Below, piece after piece: positions 11,775 to 19,422 of a stretch of 64,000 nt of DNA (positions are counted from its first letter, which is position 1; each line of letters starts with the position of its first letter). This DNA comes from Deltaproteobacteria bacterium. Its GTDB lineage: Bacteria > Desulfobacterota > Desulfobacteria > Desulfobacterales > Desulfatibacillaceae. The translations under genes were made by a program, and so were the position numbers. The stretch is taken from the NCBI GenBank assembly GCA_016235345.1, contig JACRLG010000022.1:1-64000 (forward strand). Reading direction: 5' to 3'. The notes beneath the pieces were generated by a model, which saw only the letters and a list, made by a program, of their open reading frames with translations, was not told the origin of the DNA and ran no database searches.

Positions 11775-12439
11775 TGGACCACCACCTTTTCCAGGAATTC
11801 GGCAACAAGCCTGTCCTGATCATCGGAATTGATGTTAGTGCGGATGATCTTTTCGGAAGCCTCCATGGCCTTGTCCACGATTTCTGCGGTCAGGGTCGCG
11901 CGAGCGTCCTTGATCTCGTGCTCCATGTGGCGGCGGGCCTGATCCTGGAGACGGTCGGCGGCAAGGGCCGCCTCTGAAAGAATCTTGTCCCGGACCCTCT
12001 CGCCCTGCTTTATGTAGTCGGCCACTATGCGTTCCGACTCCTGGGCGAGCCCCGAAAGACGGGCCTCGTACTCGGCGAGCTCCTTTTTGGCCGCTTCCTT
12101 TTTGGCCGCAAGATCGTCAAGCTCCTTCTGGATGGCTGTGATCCGGCTGGCAAGGGCCGGGCGTCCCATCTTCCAGAACACCCAGAACAAAAACGCGCCG
12201 AGTACCGAAAAGTTCATCACCTTGTAGGTGTCGGTCTTGGCCCATCCGCCGTGAGCGCCTTCTCCGTGTCCTCCGCCTTCGCCCTCTTGGACGGCAGCCT
12301 CCCCGTGCCCGGTTGCCGCCTCCCCGCCGTGACCCTCTTCAGCCGTGGCTGTTGCCCAAGCCCCGGAAGCGGCCACAAGCGCCATCAGAAGGACGAAGAG
12401 AACCCACAAAAGGGCCTTTTTCCTGTTACCAAACATCAA
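11771..12439 (-). CDS. atpF: ATP synthase F0 subunit b, with an N-terminal signal-like segment and Gly/His/Glu-rich spacer
   Basis: Peripheral stalk of the membrane sector. It has 222 residues, about 60 longer than a minimal b subunit. Residues 1-30 look like a cleavable signal or first membrane helix (ALLWVLFVLLMALVAASGAWA). A Gly/His/Glu-rich stretch follows (about 31-65). Then comes the canonical b membrane helix (VLGAFLFWVFWKM) and a long charged helix. The gene overlaps atpH by 4 bases and follows the b' gene by 8 bp. Extended b subunits occur in related anaerobes; the role of the extra region is not known to me. Confidence 0.9.
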   Translation of the reverse strand: MMFGNRKKALLWVLFVLLMALVAASGAWATATAEEGHGGEAATGHGEAAVQEGEGGGHGEGAHGGWAKTDTYKVMNFSVLGAFLFWVFWKMGRPALASRITAIQKELDDLAAKKEAAKKELAEYEARLSGLAQESERIVADYIKQGERVRDKILSEAALAADRLQDQARRHMEHEIKDARATLTAEIVDKAMEASEKIIRTNINSDDQDRLVAEFLEKVVVQ

Positions 12440-12447
12440 ACGCCTCC

Positions 12448-12879
12448 TTATTGCAGGGTTCTTCCCAATATCTTTTCGCCGATAGCCGACGCAAAAATGT
12501 TGATTTCAGCTTCCAGGCCCTTTTTGGCCTCCCTGGCCTCGTTTTCGATTTTCGCTTTTAAAACGGCAAGTTCGGATGCAGCCTTGGCGGAAATCTGAGC
12601 CAGAAGCTCCTTTTCCTTCTCGGCTGCTTCGGCTGCCAGGACCTCCTTGGCCGCTGCGCCCTTCGAGCGGGCCGCCGCGATTCCGGCTTCCAGGGCCTTT
12701 CCCCTGTCCGCCGCGCCCGTGAGCGCGCCTTCGATGTCGCCGGAAAGGCCGTCAACCACGCCTTTCCGCTCGTTCATCATCTTGCGGATGGGCTTGTACA
12801 CGATCATGTTCATCAAAAAAATGAGTACCAGAAAATTGGCGATCTGAAAAACGATGGTGATATCCGGACTGATCTTCAT
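12448..12879 (-). CDS. atpF': ATP synthase F0 subunit b' (second b-type subunit)
   Basis: Second peripheral-stalk subunit that pairs with the longer b protein. It has 143 residues. A short periplasmic end (KISPDITIVFQ) leads into a membrane helix (IANFLVLIFLMNMIVYKPI) and then a long Ala/Glu/Lys helix. The ATG at 12879 is preceded by GAAGGGTG and gives the usual b' length; a further upstream start would add an unrelated Cys-containing leader. It is the first gene of the operon. Genes for a and c subunits are not in the window. Confidence 0.92.
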   Translation of the reverse strand: MKISPDITIVFQIANFLVLIFLMNMIVYKPIRKMMNERKGVVDGLSGDIEGALTGAADRGKALEAGIAAARSKGAAAKEVLAAEAAEKEKELLAQISAKAASELAVLKAKIENEAREAKKGLEAEINIFASAIGEKILGRTLQ

Positions 12880-12984
12880 ACAAGCACCCTTCACCTGAAT
12901 TGAAGTCTTTATTGAAGCCTGAAAGGCCGCGCAGAAAAACGCACTTTTCCCGAAGTCTTCCGGCACTTATCCCAAAGACGCGGA

Positions 12985-13014
12985 TGTATAACACCCGCAC
13001 AAAAGCCTTGTCAA
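12985..13014 (-). promoter_or_regulatory. Putative promoter of the ATP synthase operon
   Basis: Minus strand: -35 TTGACA (13009-13014), 18-nt spacer, -10 TATACA (12985-12990), about 105 bp upstream of the b' start. Confidence 0.6.
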
Positions 13015-13203
13015 AAGTTTTTTTGCCGTTTTGCCGTCAAAAGGCTTGCCAAAAGGCTTTGGGCGGTGAAATTGCGACCCGGCCTCGGCGTCGTGTATTT
13101 TATGATTTACGGTTCGCATCCGGCAAAACTTCCGGCCAGCAAATTTCCCGCCAAGAGATCGGGGCCGCCCATATAATAATGGTATCGGTTTTTCTCGCCC
13201 GCG

Positions 13204-13233
13204 TTGACTGCGAACATTTTTTCGGGGTATTCT
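13204..13233 (+). promoter_or_regulatory. Putative promoter of the SRPBCC-epimerase gene
   Basis: Plus strand: -35 TTGACT (13204-13209), 18-nt spacer, -10 TATTCT (13228-13233). It lies in the divergent region 12880-13349, which otherwise holds only the opposing atp promoter. Confidence 0.4.
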
Positions 13234-13349
13234 GCGGAAAAATTCCGCATGGCAGTGCCGAACATTGCCCGAACCCGCGCGGCGGACTGAAATTTCACGC
13301 ATGGCGGCGAGCTTCGCCTCCCCGGTCTTCATGGAGAAAGGCGGCAAAA

Positions 13350-14723
13350 GTGATCTTCGAATACCAGTCAAACCTCGATGCCCCGGTTTCCGAAGCCTTT
13401 CAATGGCATTGCCGCAAGGGGGCCTTCGAGAGGCTCAACCCGCCCTGGGAAAGGGTAAGGGTCGTTGGCGGAAACGGAACCGTGGAGGGCGGGGGGACGG
13501 TCTGTTTCAAGATCAAGACCGGCCCGGCCTGGAGCGACTGGAAGGCCAACCACGTGGCCTGCATAAAAAACGAGTTCTTCGCCGACGTTCAGGTGGAGGG
13601 TCCCTTCGCATCCTGGCGGCACGAGCACCGCTTTATCCCGGACGAGGCGGGCCGGTGCGTGCTGACCGACCACATCGAATACGGGCTTCCCCTGGAGCCC
13701 CTGGGCCGCTGGGTTGCGGGCGGCATGGTGCGCAGGAAAATGACGCGTATGTTCGGCTACAGGCACAGGGTGACGAAAAACGACCTGGCCCTGCACGCCC
13801 GCTACGGGATGGCGCCCCAATCAATAGTCATTTCGGGAGCTTCCGGGGTGTTAGGCTCGGTCCTGGCCCCCTTTTTCACCACCGGCGGGCACAGGGTCTC
13901 AAAACTGGTAAGGCGGGAGCCCAGGCCGGGCTTTGACGAAATCTTCTGGGACCCGGTCTCCGGGCGAATGGACGGCAAGGCCCTGGAGGGCGTGGACGCG
14001 CTCATCCATCTTGCGGGCGAAAACATCGGAGAGGGAAGGTTCACCGAGGAGAAGAAGCGCCGGGCGGTTGAATCCAGGGTAAAGGGAACCGGGCTTCTGG
14101 CGAAAACCCTGGCGGGCCTCAAAAATCCGCCCAAGGTCTTCATCTGCGCCTCTGCGGTTGGCTTTTACGGCAACCGGGGGGATGATTTTCTGGACGAGGA
14201 CTCAGGAGCAGGCAAGGGCTATGTGGCGGACCTTTGCAGAAAATGGGAGGAGGCCGCAGCCCCTGCTGTGAGCGCCGGAATCCGCACGGTTTTCATGCGC
14301 ATAGGGGTTGTTCTGACCCCGGCGGGCGGGGCGCTGAAAAAACTGATGGTCCCGTCCATGCTGGGCCTTGGCGGGCACATGGGAAACGGGCGGCAGTATA
14401 TTTCGTGGATAAGCCCGGACGACGTGGCGGGCGCGGTCCTGCACGCAATGGCCACGCCCGGCCTTCGCGGGCCGGTGAACCTCGTGGCCCCTAAGGCCGC
14501 CACCAGCCATGAGCTTGCGGTGGCCGTGGCCGGGGCCTTCAAAAAGCCCGCCCTGTTCAACGCGCCGGAATTCGCCCTAAGGGCGGTTTTCGGGGAGCTG
14601 GCCGACGAGGTGATCCTGGCTTCGGCCAGGGTGGTTCCTGCAAGGCTCGCGTCAAGCGGCTTTCGCCACTCCTATCCCGATCTCAACCAGGCCCTGGCTC
14701 ATGTTTTGGGAGTAGAAGCCTAA
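13350..14723 (+). CDS. TIGR01777-type NAD(P)-dependent epimerase fused to an N-terminal SRPBCC domain
   Basis: About 457 residues from a GTG at 13350, chosen because the SRPBCC domain starts there (VIFEYQSNLDAPVSEAF) and GGAGAAAGGCGG stands just upstream. Residues 1-150 resemble polyketide-cyclase-like ligand-binding folds. From about 155 a Rossmann fold starts with VISGASGVLGSVLAPFF, followed by LIHLAGENIGEGRF, SAVGFYGNRGDD and a C-terminal DUF1731-like part. This two-domain arrangement is known for the family (SDR39U1/YfcH relatives), whose substrate is not established. The gene is divergent from the atp operon. Confidence 0.88.
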   Translation: MIFEYQSNLDAPVSEAFQWHCRKGAFERLNPPWERVRVVGGNGTVEGGGTVCFKIKTGPAWSDWKANHVACIKNEFFADVQVEGPFASWRHEHRFIPDEAGRCVLTDHIEYGLPLEPLGRWVAGGMVRRKMTRMFGYRHRVTKNDLALHARYGMAPQSIVISGASGVLGSVLAPFFTTGGHRVSKLVRREPRPGFDEIFWDPVSGRMDGKALEGVDALIHLAGENIGEGRFTEEKKRRAVESRVKGTGLLAKTLAGLKNPPKVFICASAVGFYGNRGDDFLDEDSGAGKGYVADLCRKWEEAAAPAVSAGIRTVFMRIGVVLTPAGGALKKLMVPSMLGLGGHMGNGRQYISWISPDDVAGAVLHAMATPGLRGPVNLVAPKAATSHELAVAVAGAFKKPALFNAPEFALRAVFGELADEVILASARVVPARLASSGFRHSYPDLNQALAHVLGVEA

Positions 14724-14767
14724 GTTTTCGCAAGCTGCACGATGAAAAAACCTCCATTGAAGCCCGG

Positions 14768-14899
14768 AATCAGGCTGGCTGAGGGCGATGATATGCAAGG
14801 CGCGCGAGCGAGTGGCGATGGAGCGTACGCCTTTGTACGTGACCGAGCCGCGAGGCGATGCGCGAACACTGCCAGATCGCGCCCTCATCCAGCCTGATC
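14768..14899. repeat. Dispersed hairpin element, copy 2
   Basis: Outer arms TCAGGCTGG and CCAGCCTGA. The interior matches the copy at 23619 (reverse orientation): GCAAGGCG, GCGAGCGAGTGGCGA, AGCGTACGC and GTACGTGAC. It lies between two convergent genes. Confidence 0.75.
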
Positions 14900-14905
14900 A
14901 AACAC

Positions 14906-14942
14906 GAAAAGCGCCGGAAGCATAGCTTCCCGGCGCTTTTTG
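14906..14942. terminator. Bidirectional terminator
   Basis: AAAAGCGCCGGGAAGC and GCTTCCGGCGCTTTT form a stem with A/T runs on both sides. It serves the short gene on the minus strand and possibly the epimerase gene. Confidence 0.75.
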
Positions 14943-14973
14943 CGTCCAAAGAATTCGATGCGGCAGCCGACCG

Positions 14974-15072
14974 CTACTTGCTCTTCCTGCGCTGATGGCG
15001 AGTTTTGGCCAAGAGCTTGCGGTGCTTGTGCTTGCGCATTTTCTTTCTGCGTTTCTTGATGACGCTTCCCAA
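14974..15072 (-). CDS. AURKAIP1/COX24-domain (mS38-like) small basic protein
   Basis: A 32-residue protein, more than half Lys/Arg/His, containing VIKKRRKKMRKHKHRKLL and ending in RHQRRKSK. It starts at a TTG (15072) preceded by a near-perfect GGAGGTGATCC ribosome-binding site and ends in a TAG followed by a strong terminator. The KKRRKKMRKHKHRK core is the signature of the COX24/AURKAIP1 family, whose mitochondrial member mS38 is a small-subunit ribosomal protein. In bacteria, short proteins of this type are considered ribosome-associated. The gene is easily missed because of its size. Confidence 0.8.
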   Translation of the reverse strand: MGSVIKKRRKKMRKHKHRKLLAKTRHQRRKSK

Positions 15073-15287
15073 AGGATCACCTCCTTAACCAGATGTGCGG
15101 CGGCTGTGTAAGCCCCTTTCAAGGATTGAAAACTGTACAAGGAATCGTCCTTAATCCTTTTCCAGGCCCATGTCAACAAACTTGGACGATCTTTTCGGTC
15201 CGCCCTTTTTTTATCGGGGGCCGCAGGGGCGGAAAAACCCTTCAAACGCCGCCGAAAACGAGGACAGGGAAAGCGCCGCGCCCGGAA

Positions 15288-16112
15288 TCAGGCTTGGGCC
15301 TTTTCCGCCTCCTCCCGAATCCGCCTTTTAAGGAAGGTCCAGCCGGGCAGGATGTCCTCGTGAAGATGTCCCACCAGGGGGCTTTTCACCGGGTAGCCAA
15401 GGTTGAACTCTTCGCCCGACCGAAAAAGATTGGCCGCCGCGCTCAGAAGGGCCCCCGGCGTCATGCCCACGGCCACCTCGTCCGCTCCTGTCCCCGAAAA
15501 GGCCCGGTCCCCGGCCCCCGGAATCACCACGTGGCTTTTGCCGGACAGATACGGCAGAAGCGCGCCCTTGATGCAGGACTCGCAATAGCCGTTGAAGGGC
15601 GACCTTAGGAGGTTCTTCCCGTCGTAGGAAAGGGCCTGTATGATGTGGGTGATCTGGGCCGGGTTGCCGTAAACCAGAACGGAATCCGGTTCAAAGGGCA
15701 TGGTGGCGACGGGGGCCGTTATGAAGCCGATGTGCTCCGCAAGCCTTGCCTGGTTTTCCGGGCTCATGACCTCGACGTACAGGGACTGCGCGGCAAGCTC
15801 GGCCTCCATGTCACGGCGCCACTTGTTGAGGCGCTGGCTTTCCAGGAGGTCCTCCACCGGCAGAGGCATCCAGCCGTGGGCCACCGTGCTTGCAAGGCAG
15901 AAGTTGTCCTTTGCGGTCATGGCCGCGTGGCCCCTGTGCACCCTTGCGAAGGTGAAGGCCTGGCAGAGGCTCCACTTCTGGCCAAGGGCCGAGGGCGATA
16001 TAAACCCTTCGGGAACGGCCTCCCCGGTCTTCTGATACTTCACCCCTATGGGCAGGCTCCCCAGGCGGAGCCCGTCGTACAAAACTTGCGCGGCCTTTCT
16101 GTATGCCTCCAT
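15288..16112 (-). CDS. DUF169 family protein
   Basis: About 274 residues from the ATG at 16112, which has GGGGAGGG 5 nt upstream. It shows the family pattern: LPIGVKYQKTGEAVPEG near the start, SLCQAF, then GFITAPVATMPFEPDSVLVYGNPAQ in the middle, and GYCESCIKGALLPYLSGKSHVVIPGAGDR toward the end. Cysteines at CQAF, FCLAS and CESC are candidate metal or cluster ligands, as in other DUF169 proteins. Function is not established. It is downstream of the 4Fe-4S protein gene on the same strand with a 58-bp gap, so the two probably form one transcription unit. Confidence 0.85.
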   Translation of the reverse strand: MEAYRKAAQVLYDGLRLGSLPIGVKYQKTGEAVPEGFISPSALGQKWSLCQAFTFARVHRGHAAMTAKDNFCLASTVAHGWMPLPVEDLLESQRLNKWRRDMEAELAAQSLYVEVMSPENQARLAEHIGFITAPVATMPFEPDSVLVYGNPAQITHIIQALSYDGKNLLRSPFNGYCESCIKGALLPYLSGKSHVVIPGAGDRAFSGTGADEVAVGMTPGALLSAAANLFRSGEEFNLGYPVKSPLVGHLHEDILPGWTFLKRRIREEAEKAQA

Positions 16113-16170
16113 TTTCGCCCTCCCCTGTTTTGAAAAATTAAATATGAAAACAGTATGTTTCATGAAGCGG

Positions 16171-17505
16171 TTAGTCCTGTTTCCTTATCCCTGGCGCTCC
16201 GTTTCTCACGGCCTTTTTCAAACGGCGGGAGTAGAGCAGGCCCCTTATCCCGCTTTTCGGCTCAAGGCCGAAAAAGCGACGGTGGAAGATCAGGCCGGTG
16301 GCGGCACCGTCTGCAGCCCCCTTCAGCAGGGAAACCTTCGGCAGGTGTTTTTCCCTGAGTGCCACAGCCTCTTCGTAAGTCCTCACCACCACCGGCTCAC
16401 CGGAAGGTCCTGGCGCCACTATGCCGCTTTGGGTGAGCAGCCTGAACCTTCGCGCGGTCTCTATCTTGTCTGGCCCGCAGACAAGGGCGCAATTGCCGCA
16501 GGTGAGAACTAGATCGGTGCGGAAGTCATCCGGCCGGGCCGCACCCAGATTCCTGGCGAAGTCCCTCAGAAGGGCCACGCGCTCCGAATGCGGCCTCTTT
16601 GCCGGCTCCAGGGCGAGGTAGGAATCGATGACCTCCCTGGGATGGGCCTCGCGGCCTATACTGCGTATGAGGTCGAACCGGGCCGTGGAGTCCCCCGCCC
16701 TGGCTCCCGCCAGCATCATGTACTTCCGGGCCTGAAAGGCCGAAAGCTCTCCTGGCGGAGAGTTGAGCCAGTCCTCGATCCAGTTCAATCCCCACGTGCT
16801 CCACAACCTGTCCTGGGAAAGGGAATGCAGGCCGAAACAGGCGATTTCGCACAAATCGATGCTCGCGCGTTTTCCCCGGGGATGGAGGGCGCCGTTTACC
16901 AGCACGTATTCCTCGCCCCTGGGCGAAAACATCTGGGCCACGCAGGTTTTGGCGCACTTGCGGCAGGAATTGCAGTAGGTATCGATGAAATGGCGGGGCG
17001 AAAAACGCAGAGGGTCGCTTTTGAGCACGGCGTCAGTAACCACGGTTCCCAGGTAAACGGACGCGCCGTATTCCTCCGTCTTCACGTTGCCCGACCAGCC
17101 CATGCCCGCCACCCCCGATGCGATGGCCCCCAGGCGGTGGGAAAAGGCCGGGTGCATGGCCCAGGGGTCGGGACTCCTCCTGTAGTCGGAGTTGGACGGC
17201 AGGGCACTTGCCCGGTGGCCCTTTTTCCTTATGAGGGCGGCTATGCTCTCCCCTATCCTTCTGAGTTCCTGGTTCCAGCGGGTCTGGTCCAGGTTGTGGG
17301 CCGAAGACGACCGCTTGGACAGGAAATCCCGCACCGCCTCCGCGTCCATGGGCGCAACCAGCGAGACTATGCTCCTTGCGCCGGGCATGGAGTAGGACGG
17401 GTCAAGGGACGGCGGGCCGTCAAGACGGCCTGGCCCCGCGATCCCCGTCACAGTGATTCCCATCTCCCTTGCATGGTCCTTGATGAGGCTTTCCAGTTCT
17501 CCCAT
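16171..17505 (-). CDS. 4Fe-4S protein resembling the epoxyqueuosine reductase (QueG) family
   Basis: 444 residues from the ATG at 17505 (GGGGGGA upstream). The middle carries a CNSCRKCAKTC cluster-binding motif (about residues 176-186) and the C-terminal part a second one, CGNCALVCG. The region GAIASGVAGMGWSGN before the first motif matches the QueG/reductive-dehalogenase-like layout in which a corrinoid domain precedes the ferredoxin domain. Typical QueG is shorter and lacks this C-terminal extension, so a queuosine role is not claimed. It is transcribed divergently from a TetR-type regulator and followed by the DUF169 gene. Confidence 0.7.
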   Translation of the reverse strand: MGELESLIKDHAREMGITVTGIAGPGRLDGPPSLDPSYSMPGARSIVSLVAPMDAEAVRDFLSKRSSSAHNLDQTRWNQELRRIGESIAALIRKKGHRASALPSNSDYRRSPDPWAMHPAFSHRLGAIASGVAGMGWSGNVKTEEYGASVYLGTVVTDAVLKSDPLRFSPRHFIDTYCNSCRKCAKTCVAQMFSPRGEEYVLVNGALHPRGKRASIDLCEIACFGLHSLSQDRLWSTWGLNWIEDWLNSPPGELSAFQARKYMMLAGARAGDSTARFDLIRSIGREAHPREVIDSYLALEPAKRPHSERVALLRDFARNLGAARPDDFRTDLVLTCGNCALVCGPDKIETARRFRLLTQSGIVAPGPSGEPVVVRTYEEAVALREKHLPKVSLLKGAADGAATGLIFHRRFFGLEPKSGIRGLLYSRRLKKAVRNGAPGIRKQD

Positions 17506-17556
17506 GAAAATCCCCCCGGCCCAAAAGGCCTTTTGAGTCAAGTTGCGGAAGGCGGA

Positions 17557-17586
17557 TTGACTTTCACACAATCGTGTAATTATAAT
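17557..17586 (+). promoter_or_regulatory. Promoter of the TetR-type regulator gene
   Basis: Plus strand: -35 TTGACT (17557-17562), 18-nt spacer, -10 TATAAT (17581-17586). The operator at 17566-17581 fills the spacer, which suits autorepression. A minus-strand TTGACA at 17605-17610 may serve the divergent 4Fe-4S gene. Confidence 0.65.
17566..17581. promoter_or_regulatory. Operator site 1 (inverted repeat)
   Basis: ACACAATCGTGTAATT; half-sites match the second site at 17618 (TACACGATCGTATA). Overlaps the promoter of the regulator gene. Confidence 0.6.
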
Positions 17587-17617
17587 GACTCAGTTGTTTT
17601 CCACTGTCAAGCACTAA

Positions 17618-17634
17618 TTTACACGATCGTATAA
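17618..17634. promoter_or_regulatory. Operator site 2 (inverted repeat)
   Basis: TTTACACGATCGTATAA, centred on CGATCG, about 52 bp (five helical turns) from site 1 and between the promoter and the start of the regulator gene. Confidence 0.62.
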
Positions 17635-17654
17635 CTACCCGGCCAGGAACAAAA

Positions 17655-18305
17655 ATGCCAAAAACAAAGCCGACTGAAAGAGCGCCCGGAGAAAAGGCCG
17701 CGCCCACGCGGGACATAATTCTTGAGGCGGCCACAAAGGTCTTTTCCGGCCACCCCTACCACGCAGCCAGCATCCGGATGATAGCCGCCGAGGGGGGCTT
17801 TTACCACGGGCTCATCCGCTACCACTTTCCCAGCAAGGCGGGCATCTTCGGGACGGTGGTGGAAAGCGCCTGCCGGAAGCTGAAGGAAGCCAACAGGCTT
17901 TGGCTTTCCGAGGTCGCCGCGCTTGGCCCACGCGATGGGCTCGCGCTCTACCTGGACCGGTTTTTGGAGCATTACCGGGCGCATCCCGAAATATTCCGCA
18001 TCGTTATACAGAATCTTTCCCAGAAGGACCAGGAAGGCGTGCCGGGCTACCATCATCTTCTGGACCTGCTTTCCGGAAGCCAGGCGGATTTCCGGGAAAT
18101 TTTCACGGGCCTCTTTGACGGGGATTCCGCCGCAAGGGTCCTGGAAAGCTTCAACGCCCTCATCATCCACTATCTGGGTGCGGCGGATGCGGAGGCATGG
18201 CTTCTGGGGATGGAGCCGGAAAGCCCCGGTTACCTGGAATGGGTGAAGGAGACCATGCTTTTCGTGTTTCTTCCGGTATTGGAAAAGACCCTGGCCTTGA
18301 AATAG
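17655..18305 (+). CDS. TetR/AcrR family transcriptional regulator
   Basis: 216 residues. The N-terminal helix-turn-helix domain (about residues 18-65) has the family pattern: TRDIILEAATKVFS, then SIRMIAAEGGFYHGLIRYHFPSKAGIF. The C-terminal ligand-binding part is helical and unassigned. It is divergent from the 4Fe-4S/DUF169 unit, with two similar inverted repeats between them, so it probably represses both itself and that unit. The inducer cannot be read from sequence. Confidence 0.93.
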   Translation: MPKTKPTERAPGEKAAPTRDIILEAATKVFSGHPYHAASIRMIAAEGGFYHGLIRYHFPSKAGIFGTVVESACRKLKEANRLWLSEVAALGPRDGLALYLDRFLEHYRAHPEIFRIVIQNLSQKDQEGVPGYHHLLDLLSGSQADFREIFTGLFDGDSAARVLESFNALIIHYLGAADAEAWLLGMEPESPGYLEWVKETMLFVFLPVLEKTLALK

Positions 18306-18436
18306 AACGCCCAAGGCTTGACTTCATGGCCGCCAGGATGAATAATTGACCATGTTGATAAAATACTGGCCGCGTAAATCCGGCCCGGCGTCCACCCGAC
18401 GGTTGCGGCACCATCAGGAGGTCAGGAGAAAACCGA

Positions 18437-18922
18437 ATGAAATCGATCAGATCAATCACCCTTGCAATTATCGGCATAGCCCTTCTGCTGTCGGGCTGCG
18501 GTGGCGCGGTGGCCCTTAAGGACGTCATGCCCGTTCCGGGCGACCGGCCACTGTATGGCTACACCGAAAGCGGGGTCTTTTTCATCCACGAGTCGGTTAT
18601 CGCCAACGCCGGAGCCAGGTCCGTAATCTTCGTTTCCGAGGTCACCAGGGCCGAAGGCAGGAAGATGATCCTGGCCAACGGTTATTACACCTATGACGTG
18701 AATCGGGTGGGGGCGGACAGGGTCGATTTCGACCGCCAGATCGGGCGGGGGGTCTCGGTGCGCTACTTTTTCATCATCGGCACCAACGTACAGATACCGC
18801 GCGATATAATGGACAAGACCGGCTGGATCGCCAAGGCCGATGTCACGACGGACAAGGGAATCCCGGTCCTTTCCACCAAGCCGGTCAAAAACCCCCATAT
18901 TCAGGGCGCACCTGCCAAATGA
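18437..18922 (+). CDS. Predicted lipoprotein, paralogue of the next gene
   Basis: 161 residues with a type II signal sequence ending in the lipobox LLSGC (Cys at residue 21). The mature part contains YGYTESGVFFIHESVIANAG and YYTYDVNRVGADRVDF. I do not recognise a named family. The next gene shares the order of motifs and clearly similar sequence, so the two are tandem duplicates. Likely attached to the outer or inner membrane; function unknown. Confidence 0.8.
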   Translation: MKSIRSITLAIIGIALLLSGCGGAVALKDVMPVPGDRPLYGYTESGVFFIHESVIANAGARSVIFVSEVTRAEGRKMILANGYYTYDVNRVGADRVDFDRQIGRGVSVRYFFIIGTNVQIPRDIMDKTGWIAKADVTTDKGIPVLSTKPVKNPHIQGAPAK

Positions 18923-18959
18923 AGCCCCAATGAAAACAGACCCCGTTAGGAGTCGTTAC

Positions 18960-19412
18960 ATGAAAAAATCCCTGCCGCTTCTTTTGGCGCTTGTTCTGGC
19001 CTTTTTCGCCGGGGCCTGCAAAAAAGAGGAACTCAAAATCATCGTTCCCCAAAACGTGCCTCACTACGGCTACACAAAGGAGGGCGTCTTCTTCGTCCAC
19101 GACACCCTTATCCAGAATGCCGGTTTCGGCCCGGTGTCCCTAAGGAGCCTGGTCTCCGAGTACAAGCCTAGGCCAATGGAGAAAAAGGGCGACTACTGGT
19201 TTTACGATGCCCGCGCGGACGCCACCGACATGGAGCGATTCAGGATTTACAAGGATTTCCCCATTTCCTACTATTTCGAGCTTCCGGACAAGGCTCAGGT
19301 CCCAGGCTCCCTGGTGAAATATCCGGGCCTTTTCGACCGGGAATTCATTCGGGCCATAGCCGGTATCGGCTTTGTCTTCTACACCGAACCCGTCCCCTCT
19401 CCGGCGGACTGA
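18960..19412 (+). CDS. Predicted lipoprotein, paralogue of the previous gene
   Basis: 150 residues from the ATG at 18960, which has AGGAG about 8 nt upstream; two further in-frame ATGs upstream are less well placed. The signal peptide ends in FFAGAC (lipobox Cys near residue 20), followed by charged KKEELK. The motif YGYTKEGVFFVHDTLIQNAG matches YGYTESGVFFIHESVIANAG of the preceding protein. A 37-bp gap suggests co-transcription. Its 3' end is close to, or slightly overlaps, the hrpA start. Confidence 0.8.
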   Translation: MKKSLPLLLALVLAFFAGACKKEELKIIVPQNVPHYGYTKEGVFFVHDTLIQNAGFGPVSLRSLVSEYKPRPMEKKGDYWFYDARADATDMERFRIYKDFPISYYFELPDKAQVPGSLVKYPGLFDREFIRAIAGIGFVFYTEPVPSPAD

Positions 19413-19422
19413 CCGCATCGCC

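Noticed and set aside
12900-13349. N-terminal extension of the epimerase gene to 12900
   Set aside because: The extra 150 codons overlap the atp promoter region, show no domain, and the SRPBCC domain begins exactly at the GTG 13350.
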